Assembly: GCA_023630585.1 (NCBI GenBank)
Contig: CM042553.1
Location: forward strand, 18,810,520 to 18,874,519
Direction of reading: 5' to 3'
Length of the DNA stretch: 64,000 nucleotides
DNA from: Cranoglanis bouderius
Lineage: Eukaryota; Chordata; Actinopteri; Siluriformes; Cranoglanididae
In this document: positions 25,809-38,600 of the stretch, in pieces
Position numbering within the stretch: position 1 is the stretch's first letter
Layout: each line of letters begins with the position of its first letter
Translations under genes and position numbers: made by a program
Notes under the pieces: model-generated
What the model saw: only the letters and a program-made list of their open reading frames with translations
Database searches by the model: none
What the model was told of the DNA's origin: nothing

Positions 25809-26640
25809 TTTCTACACGACCTCCAGATTCGATTCCCAAAAGTTAGGTAATCTGGAACAAAAGATACTTTTGTGTTTTACTTGGCATTCTATTACAAGTA
25901 TGTATGAAAAGTCTAGCTATTATATTTTATTATCATGATAATTTTATTATCATTTATCATAATATACAACATTAAAATGATAAGATTACTATTTTATACC
26001 ACAGCGTTGTTGAATTCTCGATTCTGATTGGTCAGAAGGCAACTCATTCACAGGGACCTGTATGACAGACACTCCATATAAACAGATTTTTTTTTAAATG
26101 TGTGTAATCGTTAACATGGTAAACTTTTCTGTACGGAGATGTTTCATAGAAGGAGTCTCCAAAATCAGTACTTTGTAACAGTTAGTAAGTTTTCAGGACA
26201 GAGGTGTTTACTCTTTGTGAGTTCTAGGTGCATATTTTTGTCCTTTTAACTTCAAAAGAGTGAAAAAGAGAGGCTGGGAAGGGAACAACTGTTTATAGCT
26301 ACTATAATGTAAGTGAATACAGGAACCAACTTGATTCTCAGACGTTCCAAAACATTAAACATGCCTAAAAAACTTATAAAAAATGTACGTGTATTGGCAA
26401 ATTGCTGTGGTACACTTCAGGACTGCTGTTATTGTAAAATAATCAACATCTGGGTAGTAACTGGACCTCCGCTTCATTTCGGGCCTCAAAGAAGAAAACG
26501 TGTTTCAAATTTGGTCAGTATGTACACATTGTTTTCAGGCTTTACATGCAAATTCTCCAATATTAGAAATGTTGACGATTATGATATTGTGCATCTTATA
26601 TTGTATCACCAATGAGCTGTACATTTCTAAACTCTTGGAC
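25809..26640. other. Sequence upstream of gal3st1 with repeat debris
   Basis: The block at 26000-26110 (TTCTCGATTCTGATTGGTCAG) matches a palindromic fish repeat type. No promoter element stands out and no further gal3st1 exon was found. Confidence 0.4.
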
Positions 26641-27020
26641 TGGATTCTGTACTATATGGCAAAATATTTGTAGACACCTGACCATCGCATCCATATGTGC
26701 TTGTTAAACATCCCAGTCCAGATTTAGTCCCACTTTGCCGTTATAATAAGCTCCACTCTCTGCGAAGGCTTTCCACTAGATTTGTGGAGATTCAGGCACA
26801 AGAGCATTAGTGAGGTCAGGCAGTAATGTTGGGTGCACAGATGGTCTTCCAATTCATCCAAAAGGTGTTCAATGGGGTTGAGGTCAGGACTCTGTAGAGG
26901 ACACTCGAGATCTTCCACTCCAGCCGGGGCAAACCATATCTTCATGGAGCTAACTTTGTGCACAGGGGCATTGTCATGCAGGCATATGTTAGGGCCTCTT
27001 ATGTTAGTTCCACTGAAGGG
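26640..27020 (-). mobile_element. Tc1-like transposon fragment
   Basis: On the minus strand LECPLQSPDLNPIEHLLDEL is the third catalytic block of a Tc1-type transposase, preceded by remnants of the second block (ICLHDNAPVHKV). The rest is absent or degenerate. Confidence 0.75.
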
Positions 27021-27029
27021 GAAATGATT

Positions 27030-30000
27030 GATTTAAATGTTGAGCTATGAATAAGACATATAAACCTCTTTCATAGTGCCACTGGGATTTCAAAGCCTAT
27101 GGCTTTTTCCAGACAGCATAAAATGGCTAATCTTGTACACTGGTGTCTGTTGCTTTAGTCTGAGGGCTTGAATCTTTGTTTCATAAAAATGGCAAGAATG
27201 TGTTTGTAGACATTGCAGCCAAGCGAGGATGAACGGCTTACGCAGTTGATTCAAGATGATTTCATAATAGCTGAATAGAAACAAAAGTTCAACTGTGTTT
27301 ACTATCTGTCAATGGAGTGTGCAGAGTGTGTAAAACCAGATAGCGCTATGGTTTTGTCATCTGGACCGTTACATATGTCAGGAAAATTTGGAAAATATTA
27401 ATGTCATTGAACCAGTTGATTTTTGTGGAGTGGCAAAATAAAGGTTAGAATAGAAACTTCACTAAAGTACTAAACTGACTAACACTGGGGCGGTATCGTC
27501 TTTTGTACCTTTAGTGTGCATCTTTTACATGGTAATGTATACTGCATATTGTGTACCTTTAAAAATGATTTAAGGTACATAACTGGATCTTAAGGAGAAG
27601 TGTTGCACTTTTAATTAGCTTTTAGAGGACTTTAAAGGTACACTATATGCATCTTTTCTAGGTAAAAGATACACACTAAGGATACAAAAGAGGTTCCCTT
27701 GACAGTACCACTGCAGTGACAAGGAAAGGTACCATTTAGTGGCCATTTTCTGAGAGTGTAGACAAAGCCCTTCAAGTCTCAGCTTTGGTTTGGAAAATAC
27801 ATTCACGTATACTACAAATTTAGTTAAGTTTACTACTGGGATAAATGCACTTATAGTATTTTTTTTTTTTTTTTAAATCTACTGGAGTATAGTTTATGTA
27901 TGAGTATGACCAAAGTGAATCTAATATGAAAGGTATGTAGTGGTGAATGTAAATCTAGTTCTAGGGATTTCCTCGAGTGCAGTGATTTAATTCGGTCGGT
28001 TTTCTTTAAGCATGTGAGATCAAACTGCTATGATGTTAGAGCTATGATCCAAATCATCCAATGATGCCTATTAACCTCTTAAAACTCCTGTTAAATTAGC
28101 ATAAAATGCCTATCCAAGCCATACCCAAAGTAAAATTAAAGCTGTTCTTGAACCATTTGGAGTACATACATCTCTTTTGAGTTTGGCGTTTGAATACAAT
28201 CCAAAAGCCATGCTGCTGAAAATGATGGCTTAAAGAAGTAGGATGAAGTGTTTACACAGCAAACATGCTCAGTTATGAACCATGTTATTGATACAGTAAC
28301 CATTGTTACACCTTACCAGACATGTCTCAATATGAGCAGCAAAATACAAGCTTTAATCATGTGTTGATTGTTTTGATATATAAATTGTCATTCATTTCAT
28401 TTCCTTCCAACAGAGAAAGTCAGTCCAAAGTTCTCCATCTCAGGCCACAGATATACAGTATATCTCTGTTTGGATCACTGGATGTTAATAAGTAGGTCCT
28501 CATAATAAAATATTCAAATATTACAGTAGTCCTATATTATAAATCTGGAATTTAAAAATAAATGAAGGGTGGTCAAGGTCAAGGTAGTTGTAGAAATTTC
28601 ATAATGTCCATTTGGAGTTGTTTGCCCCAAAAGTTTGAGAACCCCTGTTCAAACTGAATATTAAGCTAGTCATGCTAGTAAGATCATTTTAAAAGTTGCA
28701 TTCATTGAACGAGCCCAGTTTCAGGTTGTTTTTTTTTTTTTAAATTCTTTTTTTTTTCATGTGCGAACTTGCTTGGAGAACTTGTTCAGCTGGACGTGAA
28801 CCCCCCTGTTTGTGTGGGTGGCACAAGAAATACAGGACTTGCAGGTTATTCTCTCAACGACTAAGCAAAAATCTGACAGCTAAAACAGTCATTTAGCCTC
28901 TCTCTCTCTGTGTACATAAGAATATTTGCTATTCGATGATGATGAGGATGATGATGATGATGATTATTATTATTATTATTATTATAGTGTGAAACAGCAG
29001 TGTCTCAGATTAGTCAGGATTTATACAGCACTCACTGAAACGTTTAAAAACCGGTTAAAAGGCTTACTTTCACATTCCAGTTCCCTACTGCAAAGTCAGA
29101 TTCATTCTTTCAGTGTCACAAAGAATGACTGTTTACAGTCAAGAGTGTGCTAATGAAACACATTTGGCTGGAGTGTACAGTATACTGTATATAGGTTACA
29201 GTATTCAGTATATCAGGAAAAAATAGAAATGAAAAGCATTTATTTTCTTTCCATGTGAAAATAAATGAATTAATTTCATATGGGAAAAAAGTAAATGCTT
29301 TCCTCGTTTACTCAATGTCATTTTTATTCAAGTATTGAAAACGCTCTTAGGACTTTTCATCGTCTATCCAAGATAAGCACCAAAACTAGTTTGTTTAATG
29401 ATATTACACGAGCTACTGTATGTCAGGGGTTCTCCGAATTTGTGCAGCCAACGGCCCCTTGGCACTTGTGAACTGGTTCACTCCATGAAAACTGCAGCCA
29501 TTCAAATGTATATCAGTCACTGGCAATAAAATGTAACATTACAGTGAATATTGTTAAATATCATGATTAATGTAAGGTGTTACACTTTGAGATATACATA
29601 AGATCATTTCAATGTCACCCTGTTCCTAACTACTGTGAAAACATACTCATTCAACATGGCGGATCGCAAGCGTTTTTGACAAGTGGTGATGTTCGTGTCC
29701 AGGAAAGTTTCATGCTGGGTATAGTGAAGTCACTCAATTAATATACATTACAATTACATTAACATAAAAACTCAAATAACTTATATGGCCTTACCTTAAC
29801 TTCTTAACTAGAAGGATTGAAAATAGACTAATCTTGAAATATTCAAGTTAAAAGATCTTGAGATTTTTCGATCTTCAAATTATTGATTATTTTCAAACTT
29901 CTGTTAATGTTCCTTATTGACATGTCAAATGTTTTCCTGTTTTTAAAAAATACAATTTTAAGTGTCCTAAATAATATTATTATTATTTAGTGTCCTTGTT

Positions 30001-30810
30001 ACATGTGCAACACAGTAAATGTGATTCCTCATAACTCATGTTTGACTGGAAATGTTAACTTTTGACCTATATGCCATTATGTTTGATGGTAATGTCATCA
30101 TAAGAGTGAGAGCGTTCTTCAAAACTCCTTTTTCTGAATTTTTACCCTACCTTTTTTTTTTAACTGTGTAAAATACACAACTTTTCACCAACAGAACAGG
30201 CCCAATTTGAGATTATTTACAGCCCTACGTACTTTTGAAATATTTAGGTTTGGATCAAACCTGTTCAATTCAATTGACCATTCAGAAAATCAAATAACTT
30301 AATAATAAATATAATAGCTTTGATAACGGTGGGTTGAGATTTCTACCACTGAATGCCTGTATGCCGTTATTCATGCACCTACTTATGTAAGACAGGAGTT
30401 GCTGCTCATCACGCTGACTGTAAAATAAAGGAGTTACCACTTTGCTCACCATAATCTCACCAAAACCATCATCTCAATCAATCAAGCCATTTTGCTCGCA
30501 TGCACCTCATTGGGACTCTTACAGCAAAATATTCCATGAACATCACGTGTTAAATTAGATTTAATTTCATACCTTATTGTACCTTATTGTTATTGTATAT
30601 TAATAGCCAGCAGTCTATCCATAACATGTTTAGAGAACACAGATAGGACATACACCCTTAACATACAGTTTATTCCCAAGTCTCACCCTTAATCCACTGG
30701 ATAATCACACCACTGTTGATTTGTACCTAAGTGCCGTTGCTGTAATCATAAAGACTGTCCTTTAATCAACCCATCCCTCCCCTCTTATTCACAATCTGCT
30801 CATACTGAAC
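27030..30810. other. Gene-poor stretch
   Basis: No protein-like frame. The segment 27495-27760 contains GGTAC-rich arms ending GCCATTTTCTGAGAGTGTAG, which resembles a fish hAT-type MITE. A trinucleotide (GAT)n-(TTA)n tract lies at 28935-28986. Confidence 0.45.
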
Positions 30811-30825
30811 ATCTTTTCAACGAGT

Positions 30826-31022
30826 ATACAACTGAAGAAAGATTTTTTAATCGCATGATCCGGTGTCACCCAGGAGAGGATGAGTTCCCTTTTGAGTCTC
30901 AAGGTTTCTTCTTCATGTCATCTCAGGGAGTTTTTCCTTGCCACTCTTACAGCTTGCTCATTAGGGATCTAAATCTACAATATATCCAGATTTCTGTAAA
31001 GCTGCTTTGTGACAATTGAATT
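30826..31022 (+). repeat. Dispersed fish repeat
   Basis: TCCGGTGTCACCCAGGAGAG, GGGAGTTTTTCCTTGCCACT and TTTCTGTAAAGCTGCTTTGT in this order form a repeat block common in fish genomes. The family was not assigned. Confidence 0.55.
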
Positions 31023-31474
31023 CACGTTCATTTTTTTTTACTTCAGGCCTAAATACTACTAAATCTGATCATTTTTTAAGGTCTAACTGTATTTATTTTC
31101 ACTTTAACAAAAAAGATAAAGGAAAGATTGTTGACAAGTTAATTACTCTGCAATTAAAAAATTCCATGATCATATAAAGTACGCTTTCTTGTGCAAACTT
31201 ATATAAAGCCTATACATCTCTACTATTTAAGGACAACAATGAGAACAGCTGAACAAATGGGTTTATGCTCTAATTTGGTTAGGAAAATAATTAAAGGCAG
31301 AGTAGGCAGAGAGGATTTTCCCCCAATCTCTCTTTGTGTGTGTCATGTAGGGTAAGCATTTTAAAGAAAAGGAAATGATGAAAAATTAAATATGTATCAT
31401 GTTTTGATCACCGGCATGAAATAAATGCAGCTTTGGGGTGTGTAATGGATATTGAATATACTGTATGTATATAC

Positions 31475-31877
31475 AGCAATTTAGGACTAATAGCGATGTG
31501 ACAAGTTGAAATAAGATGTGAAACAGGTGAGGCAATCGTCTAATCATAGTATATAAGGAGAACAACATTCCCCAAAGACAAATCGGTAGGATTTTGGGCA
31601 TTTCACCTTCCACAGTGCACAATATAATTAAAAGATTCAAGGAAATCCGCTCTGTGCGTAAAGGGCTTATTTTTGCCGTGTGCTGCAGTCATCAGATTTG
31701 AAATAAGTGTATATTTTCAAAAAGAAATTAACTTCACAAATTAAAACATCAAATAATGTGTTAATAATGTGTTTTCAATATAGTACAGGGTGAGTTGAAT
31801 TTTCAAATGACTCTTTTTGTTGTTTTGCGTTTTTTGCATTTTCCATACTGTCTCAACTTTTTTGGAATTGGGGTTGC
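31475..31877 (+). mobile_element. Deleted copy of a GTTGGGAC-type Tc1/mariner element
   Basis: The segment shares GACAAGTTGAAATAAGA, GGTGAGGCAATCGTCTAATC and CACAGTGCACAATATAATTA with the copy at 34034-34755. It ends in TTTTTTGGAATTGGGGTTG, the inverted form of that copy's start. Most of the transposase is gone. Confidence 0.7.
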
Positions 31878-34033
31878 ACAAAAAAAAAGAACGTAAGAAC
31901 GTAAATTTTGAACCTCATTCATCATAACAGTGAACACTGTATGTTGGTTTAACCTTGCCAGTGAAAGGAATTCCAAAACAAGGACTGCAAAAAAATATAT
32001 TTGCCTGACACAAACCTATTCAAAACAGGAAAGGCATATTTTTGACACGGTCATTGCGTTGTTCATTTACAACCTAAGGCATGCAAAATAAAGTCTGGCC
32101 TTATTAACAAAATGAGTTTTGTTTTTTGTTGACCAACTTTTTGGAAAGAAAAACAAGACAGCCCTTGTCAACTGTTACATATCGAGTGTGTTTTGGATTC
32201 GCCTTATATCTGAACTGACATCTGAACCTCAGATCTGAGATCTGAACTGAGATGTTTGAACTGAAAAATCTAGGACGTTTTCAATCGAAGGTTTACGTCA
32301 AGATCATCCACAAAATGAGGAACGGCCCCGAAATAGTTTTAGCGCAAACGGTTTAGTCATACAACATCTGCGCAAAGTAGAAAAATAACTCCCTGGCTTG
32401 GAAAATATCTGAGGACATCTCACACTGCGATACAATAGTAATATTATCAGTATTTCACAGCTCCACCAGCTCTCTAAACTCCACCCTAATGCTCTGAATG
32501 GTAGGCTTGAAAGAGCATGAACTCAAACACGGCCCACATTGTCAAAATGAAAACGTGTGTTGTGTGCCCAGCAGGAACCTAGTGGAATAGCAAGTCCAGT
32601 GCTCATAAGTGTAAATAATAACAGTAATCTGCTGTACTGTTAAGCATTGAATGAGCAGGAAAACAGGAATCAGATAGCCTGATCCTATTAAAGGCATTAA
32701 AAGGCTGTCATTAGACAAATATCGGTCATAGTATAATGCATGCCATGATTGTTGGTGTATGACGCTTCTGTCTTCCTAATAGACTTGAAATGGAGGTTAT
32801 TATAACCGAATGATGATGTTTTACACAATGGTTAATTGTTGCTTAATAGGCTACTACATTTCTTACAATCAAAGATTATGGATTTGAATTTGTCCTACCT
32901 TGTTTAAGCAATTCCTGATTTAGACCCAGGAGAATCAGGAGAGTCAGGAACAACTCTGTCCTGAAGAAATGTTTGAGAACGTGGGGCATTCCAACATCTT
33001 TATGCCAGGCTTACAGTTACAGACCCAGCTCAAAGAACCTGTTCTGCTTTGCCTTTAGACTTTCCACCTCCCTGGCTCTGTGAGAAAGGGCGTGTGAGTG
33101 TGTGCCACTGTTTTTTTAGCACAAATATGGGCTGAGCTTCCACTCAGAGAACCAACCAGATTCTCGTCTCAGATAGTAATTATGGCTCGTGACAAAAAGA
33201 AAAACCTGAAAAGAAAGTCTATTGGCATGGGTATGGAATAGAAGCATAATCTTTTCATATATGAAATGTAGATGTACAGACGTACAGAAAACCTATTGCC
33301 AAAAAATGAAATGAATCATCAAATAAATTTTATTAATTTGTGAGCAATGTAGTATCCCACTTACCTTGCCTGGATTCATTCAGGTGCAGTCAGACGCCAT
33401 CAACAATAAAGGCAAACTATGTATCATGTGCATCGTAGGTTAATATCAGCGCTCAGTTTCCCAAAAGCATTATAAATGTAATTCATCATATATGAAAAAA
33501 GAAAAAAAAAAAAAAAGGATGATGTTTCCGTTTTGGAAAACCTACAGTGGGCAGGGTTTCAATGGTTAGGTGGCTGTGGTCATTCAGGGTCATGAAAGTT
33601 CAGGTGTAATATCTGGTTACTCAGAAAGAGCAGAAACTCATGAATGGGGTCAAATTACAACAGACTGTGAAAATTTGTGAATGTGCTGCTGACATCAAAA
33701 CTGACACGATACTCACATCAAAGAACACGATCACGATCATGATCACCATCAGCATCCAAATAACTGATCATGTTACTTAAATAGTGGAAGTGAAAGTGTG
33801 ATCAGTACCTGTCTATCTATTTGTCTATTACGCAGGGTTTACACTGTTTAAGTAAACAATGTTGGATATTTTTAGGTATTTTTGCCAAGGTGTGGAAAAT
33901 ACTTGTGAAATTGTACTTTGTTGTCACGCAAGTGTTGATTTTGGTGTATTTACACTTTACTTGAGTGTTATTAAAATTAAATACTTGTACCCTTGCTTAG
34001 CTACATTTCAGAGAAATTACTTTGTACTCCTTA
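31878..34033. other. Gene-poor stretch
   Basis: No supported gene. A short frame at 33183 (MARDKKKNLKRKS) stops after 19 codons and has no support. Confidence 0.45.
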
Positions 34034-34755
34034 CAACCCCAAAACCGAAAAAGTTGGGACAGTATGGAAATGATAATAAAAACAAAGAGGAGTGATTTGT
34101 AAATGTACTTTGACTTGTATTTAAACAAAACAAACAAAAAAAACGTATAAAGACAAGGTGTTTTACCTAATCAACTGCATTTCTTTGAAGATAAACGTTT
34201 ATTTTGAAATTGATGCATGCAACACGTTCCAAAAAAGTTGGGACAGGGGCAATTTAGGACTTATAGTGATGTGACAAGTTGAAATAAGAAGGTGATGTGA
34301 AACAGGTGAGGCAATCGTCTAATCATAGTATATAAGGAGCCTCCAAAAGAAAGGCCTAGTATTTCAAGAGCAATTATGGGTCGAGGCTCCCAAAGACAAA
34401 TCAGTAGGACTTCTACAGTGCACAATATAATTAAAAGATTCAAGGAATCCGGTCAAATCTCAGGGCGAGGCCGAAAACCACTTCTGAATGCACATGATCT
34501 CCGATCCCTCAGACGTCATTGTCTGTAATGGATATTGTGACCTTTGTCAGTCAGGACCATTTGCCACTGCATCCACAGATGCAAGTTAAGGCTTTACTAT
34601 GTAAAGCAGAAGCCAAACATCAACACTGTCCAGAAGCGCTGCCGACTTCTCTGGGCTCGGTGTCATCTGAAATGGACAATAGCACAGTGGAATCTTGTTT
34701 TGTGGTCCGACGAGTCGACATTTCAAATAGTTTTTGGACAAAATATCCGTTGTGC
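34034..34755 (+). mobile_element. Degenerate Tc1/mariner-type element
   Basis: It starts beside a TA with CAACCCCAAAACCGAAAAAG and GTTGGGACAG. Translated pieces include CHLKWTIAQWNLVLWSDES (first catalytic Asp region, near 34660-34720) and the preceding helix-turn-helix portion, in shifting frames. The 3' half is missing after about 34755. Confidence 0.75.
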
Positions 34756-34990
34756 ATATATTTATGTATAATGTTATACATATATTTATAGAAATATATT
34801 TTACAGTTACAAAATAATCCGTAAAATAACTATAAGTCTCCTTTTCAGAGCCTCGGATATAGGAAGCTTGTGTAGTAGGTACATACTGTAGATGTAACAA
34901 AATCTATTTTTATACATTGATAACTGAATTTGATTAAACTCTTTGTGTCTAGACTTGGCTTTTAGAGATGAAATAATTTCAACCACTAAC

Positions 34991-35369
34991 CAGTCTGTAA
35001 AGGATTTTTTGTGGTTGTTGCGGCCAAAAATCCTTGATTTTGCTGCGGCTTTTTTCATAAATTGCGATCCAATTTGCGGAGCTTTTTGTGCTTTTTTGCT
35101 TCAGAAAACGACTCGAATTACACAAAATTGTTGTCTTTCGCAGTGATGTTCGTCGGTAAATGAGACCTTTTAGCTGTACTCATGTTCGATGCATGTGAAT
35201 CAAGTAGGGCTTTGGCTAAATGCGTGTTGTGATGACGTCACATGATGGGTCTTGGCCCAAATCTGCGGTAATTTTGAAAAATGGCAAGCTCCTCCAAATA
35301 TTTTGTGGCGTTTCCTTGATTTTGCGTTAATTTCTGTGATCACAAAATCGCGAAATCCTGGAGGGACTG
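34991..35369. mobile_element. Non-autonomous DNA element, copy 1 (CAGTC ends)
   Basis: The left end CAGTCTGTAAAGGATTTTTT and the right end, reversed, CAGTCCCTCCAGGATTTCGC are imperfect inverted repeats. A 6-base direct repeat ACTAAC flanks it (34985-34990 and 35370-35375). No coding capacity. A second copy in inverse orientation is at 39925-40333; they share TAGCTGTACTCATGTTCGA and TGACGTCA segments. Confidence 0.7.
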
Positions 35370-37300
35370 ACTAACAAGCCTCAACATTCTCGGATTTGTT
35401 CAGTCTCTGAACACATGTTGATGCATTATTACATTCAGTTACATTCATGTGGTTACTTTATGAACAACTGCTTATTTGTCTAATACGGATAAGAACTACA
35501 GATACACTCACTCCGGATACAAATGATCCCACAACATACCCACACACCCCATCCCATGGTAGAGTGTCGTCAACTTGTCAAATGACATTTGGTGAGTTCT
35601 AGTGATTTACTAATAGTGTTTTAGCAGCTTGAAGTGCATATAGTGTTGAAATGTGAAGAGCTGTGACGCTGTTTAGGAAAAGTACATCTGGTGGTGAAAT
35701 AATGTTGATCGCTATCAGGGATGAAGCATTGGCAGTAAGCGCAGACAGTGTGTCTATGTTGTACAAAACCATTTTTACTGTAAGTTATAATGAAAAGATT
35801 GGGGAAAGGGAAATTGTGATTATGGAGTGGATATTATCCGCATATCAGAAATATATGTGCAGCATGGTGAACTGTTTCCCATGCAACGGCTGAGAAAAAA
35901 TTTGTTCCCAGATTTGTTTTCAGGTATTTTGTGTGGTTTTTGAGCTGTAGCTATAGGCTGGAAATTTTGCGGAGACTCAACAAACGCACCTGCTGTACTG
36001 AACTGGATGACCGTATGTTGTCGACCCTCCATTGTCTCTACTGGCCTCTTGATGTAATCTAATTTTGTTTGAGGTTATAGGTCATTATTCATGTTGTCCT
36101 GCCCCACAAAAATCTATAGTCATGAGCTTCTTCTCATTTCTAGACAGTCCCAAAAGAAATATGTATGAATCCCCTTAACTCACAACTGGTAGGTTGGGTC
36201 AGGCACATCCACAGCTTCCAGTGAATCATCTGCTGGTTGGGACTTTTTGACCGATTTTCCATCTCTGATCTAAAAAATAAATGAATAAAAAAGAAATCTT
36301 GTAAAAGTTCATTCATTAAGAACTACTCAGATTATTTTAAATAAGGAGGGTGAATTCTGTATTGGGACGGTATTTGAATGTTCATATTGTCTAAGCTTTC
36401 TTACCATTAATAAAAGAAAATACTTCAATACATGATACATGATACATTTTAGAAATCCTCATACGGTAAATGTAAAATAAAAATGTTTATATCATATTCT
36501 AAAGAAGTATGGCTTACACCTTTATCAAAACCATTTTTATTAAATTTGAGACACGTAGTCGTTGGTTTATGCCTTTATTTTCATCCTCAGTAACCTGTAA
36601 AACGTTGTTTATTTGAAGCATACTTACTCATGCCATCAATATGTTTAATAAATTGGGACACCATGACACATTTATAGGCATATGTACATAATTTGAATAT
36701 CTTATCTACACAGTATATGCATTATAAATATATGTGAAATACAGTATATTAGTCATGTCAACTTACTGTATAACCTTGTGAAATAAACTAGCTAAAGCCT
36801 ATGTCTTTTCTCCCACCTCAAGGTCTTTGGAATCAACTTCCTGTTTGATGCTGGCCACACCCAGCTGTCACGAGATGTCACGAGAATTATTATCTGTTAT
36901 TTCTATCAAGCAGTTCCTCTGCAAGGACTTGCAAGTGAAAAAGAGAGAGAGAGAGAGAAATCTTATTTACGTGAAAGTATAGATAATATGGCAAAATCTT
37001 ACTCAATTAAAAGTGGAAGCCAAAAATGTACTCAGATGAAAGTAGAAAAAGTTACTACTTTTAAATGTACTAAAAAGTTAACGGCAATTTTTTCATGTGA
37101 CAATAACTTTTATTACTTGTCTAAATCTGTAATAACTATGCTGTTTTGCCTGAAATGCATGATGTACACTTAAGTGTCAGTGTGAAACAAAAAATAACCG
37201 CTTAATAATGTCTTATTTATAGCCACAACCTAATCATTAATAGTTAACTTGTTCAGGAATGTCCAGTAAAGTTCACCCGAATCTTTGGAAGGAAGCTTTT
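35370..37300. other. Stretch with two weak minus-strand exon candidates
   Basis: Minus-strand 36268-36182 follows a long pyrimidine tract and TTTTTTAG and reads IRDGKSVKKSQPADD then SLEAVDVPDPTYQL before TGA (or a GTGAGT donor). Minus-strand 36884-36837 reads LGVASIKQEVDSKDLE before GTGGGA. They are in compatible phase. The sequence looks protein-like, but I do not recognise it and found no further exons with certainty. Confidence 0.25.
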
Positions 37301-37306
37301 TTTATA

Positions 37307-38061
37307 CACCGATCAGCCATCACATTAAAATCACTGACAGCTGACATAAATAACATTGATCATCTTGTTACCATGGCACCTGTCAAGGGGTGGGATATAT
37401 TAGGCAGCAAGTGAACAGTCAGTTCTCAAAGTTGATGTGTTGGAAGCAGGAAAAATGGGCAAGTGTAAGGACCTGAGCGACACTGACAAGGGCCAAATTG
37501 TGATGGCTAGATGACTGGGTCGGAGCAGGGTTATGGGCACCCAAGGCTCATTGATGCGTGTGGGTAGTGAAGGCTAGCCCGTCTGGTCCGATCGCACAGA
37601 AAAGTTACTGTAGCACAATTTGCTGAAAAAGTTAACCATGAACCATGGAGCAATGGAAGAAGGTGGCTTGGTCTGATGAATCACATTTTCTTTCGCATCA
37701 TGTGGATGGCCGGGTACGTATCAGGCGGAGGAAGTGTCATGCTCTGGGAAATGTTCTCCTGGGAAACCTTGGGTCCTGTCATTCATGTGGATGTTACTTT
37801 GACACAAACCACCTACCTTGGCCTCCAAACTCCACAGATCTCAATCCAATTGAGCATCTGTGGGATGTTCTGGACAAACAAGTCCACGGAGGCCCCACCT
37901 CGCAACTTACAGGATCTGCTGCTAACGTCTCAGTGCCGGATACCACAGCACACCTTCAGAGGTCTTGTGGAGTCCATGCCTCGACGGGTCAGAGCTGTTT
38001 TGGCGGCACAAGGTGGAAATACACAATATAAGGCAGGTGGTTTTAATGTTATGGCATTTTT
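37307..38061 (+). mobile_element. Internally deleted Tc1-like transposon (same family as 3413-4305)
   Basis: The left part (GATCAGCCATCACATTAAAA, TGTGTTGGAAGCAGGAAAAA) and the transposase middle (MEQWKKVAWSDESHF at 37645) and end (DLNPIEHLWDVLDKQV, 37840-37890) are present in different frames. The right end AGGCAGGTGGTTTTAATGTT is truncated. Its end lies about 40 bases from a GC-box promoter-like area. Confidence 0.85.
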
Positions 38062-38069
38062 GTTGCTGC

Positions 38070-38600
38070 TCTACGGAGTGGGCGGGGTTTTATGATTTGA
38101 ACCCTGATGGAGCGGTAAAGTGGGCGGAGCCGTTGCATTGGTCATCAGACACTTCCTGCTTCAGAGGAAGCGTTAGCTAGGTTGTTTATCTCGGCTAGCT
38201 TTACTGCCACCTTCTTCTATTTATTAAAAGGTAGGTTCATTTTTGTTTATTTTTAAAAAAATAATATTTAGCGTTTTCACACATGAGCGCGCGCGCAAAT
38301 GTACTGCCGCTGTATCTCGTCGCCTCGTGCTCGAACTCTTGAAGAAGAGCAAACCGTGTGTGCTACTCGGCTAAGCTAGCAGCTTTGTCCCAACAAAGAG
38401 ACGTGTTAGCCTCTTAGCAAGCAGGCGGAGGCTCTGAGCTAGTTAACACGGCGCTTGCCGACACTTCTACCTGCTTTTGCTTTTAAGTAAACATGGTTTG
38501 GGATAAAATACTGCGCTGGATATTATTCTACTCTTCGCGTCACTATTTGAAACTATTTATTCGCCGTTCATGCCAGCTCGTGCTAGCCGACGCAGCTGTG
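38070..38600 (+). promoter_or_regulatory. GC-box promoter-like region and possible non-coding first exon
   Basis: GTGGGCGGGG at 38076-38085, GTGGGCGGAGCC near 38119-38130 and ATTGG near 38137 precede a possible exon ending TTATTAAAAG|GTAGGT at 38230. The following 300 bases are CpG-rich. The distance and orientation fit a distal 5' exon of srsf9, joining the acceptor TGTTTTTAAG at 40741, but this join is inference. Confidence 0.4.
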
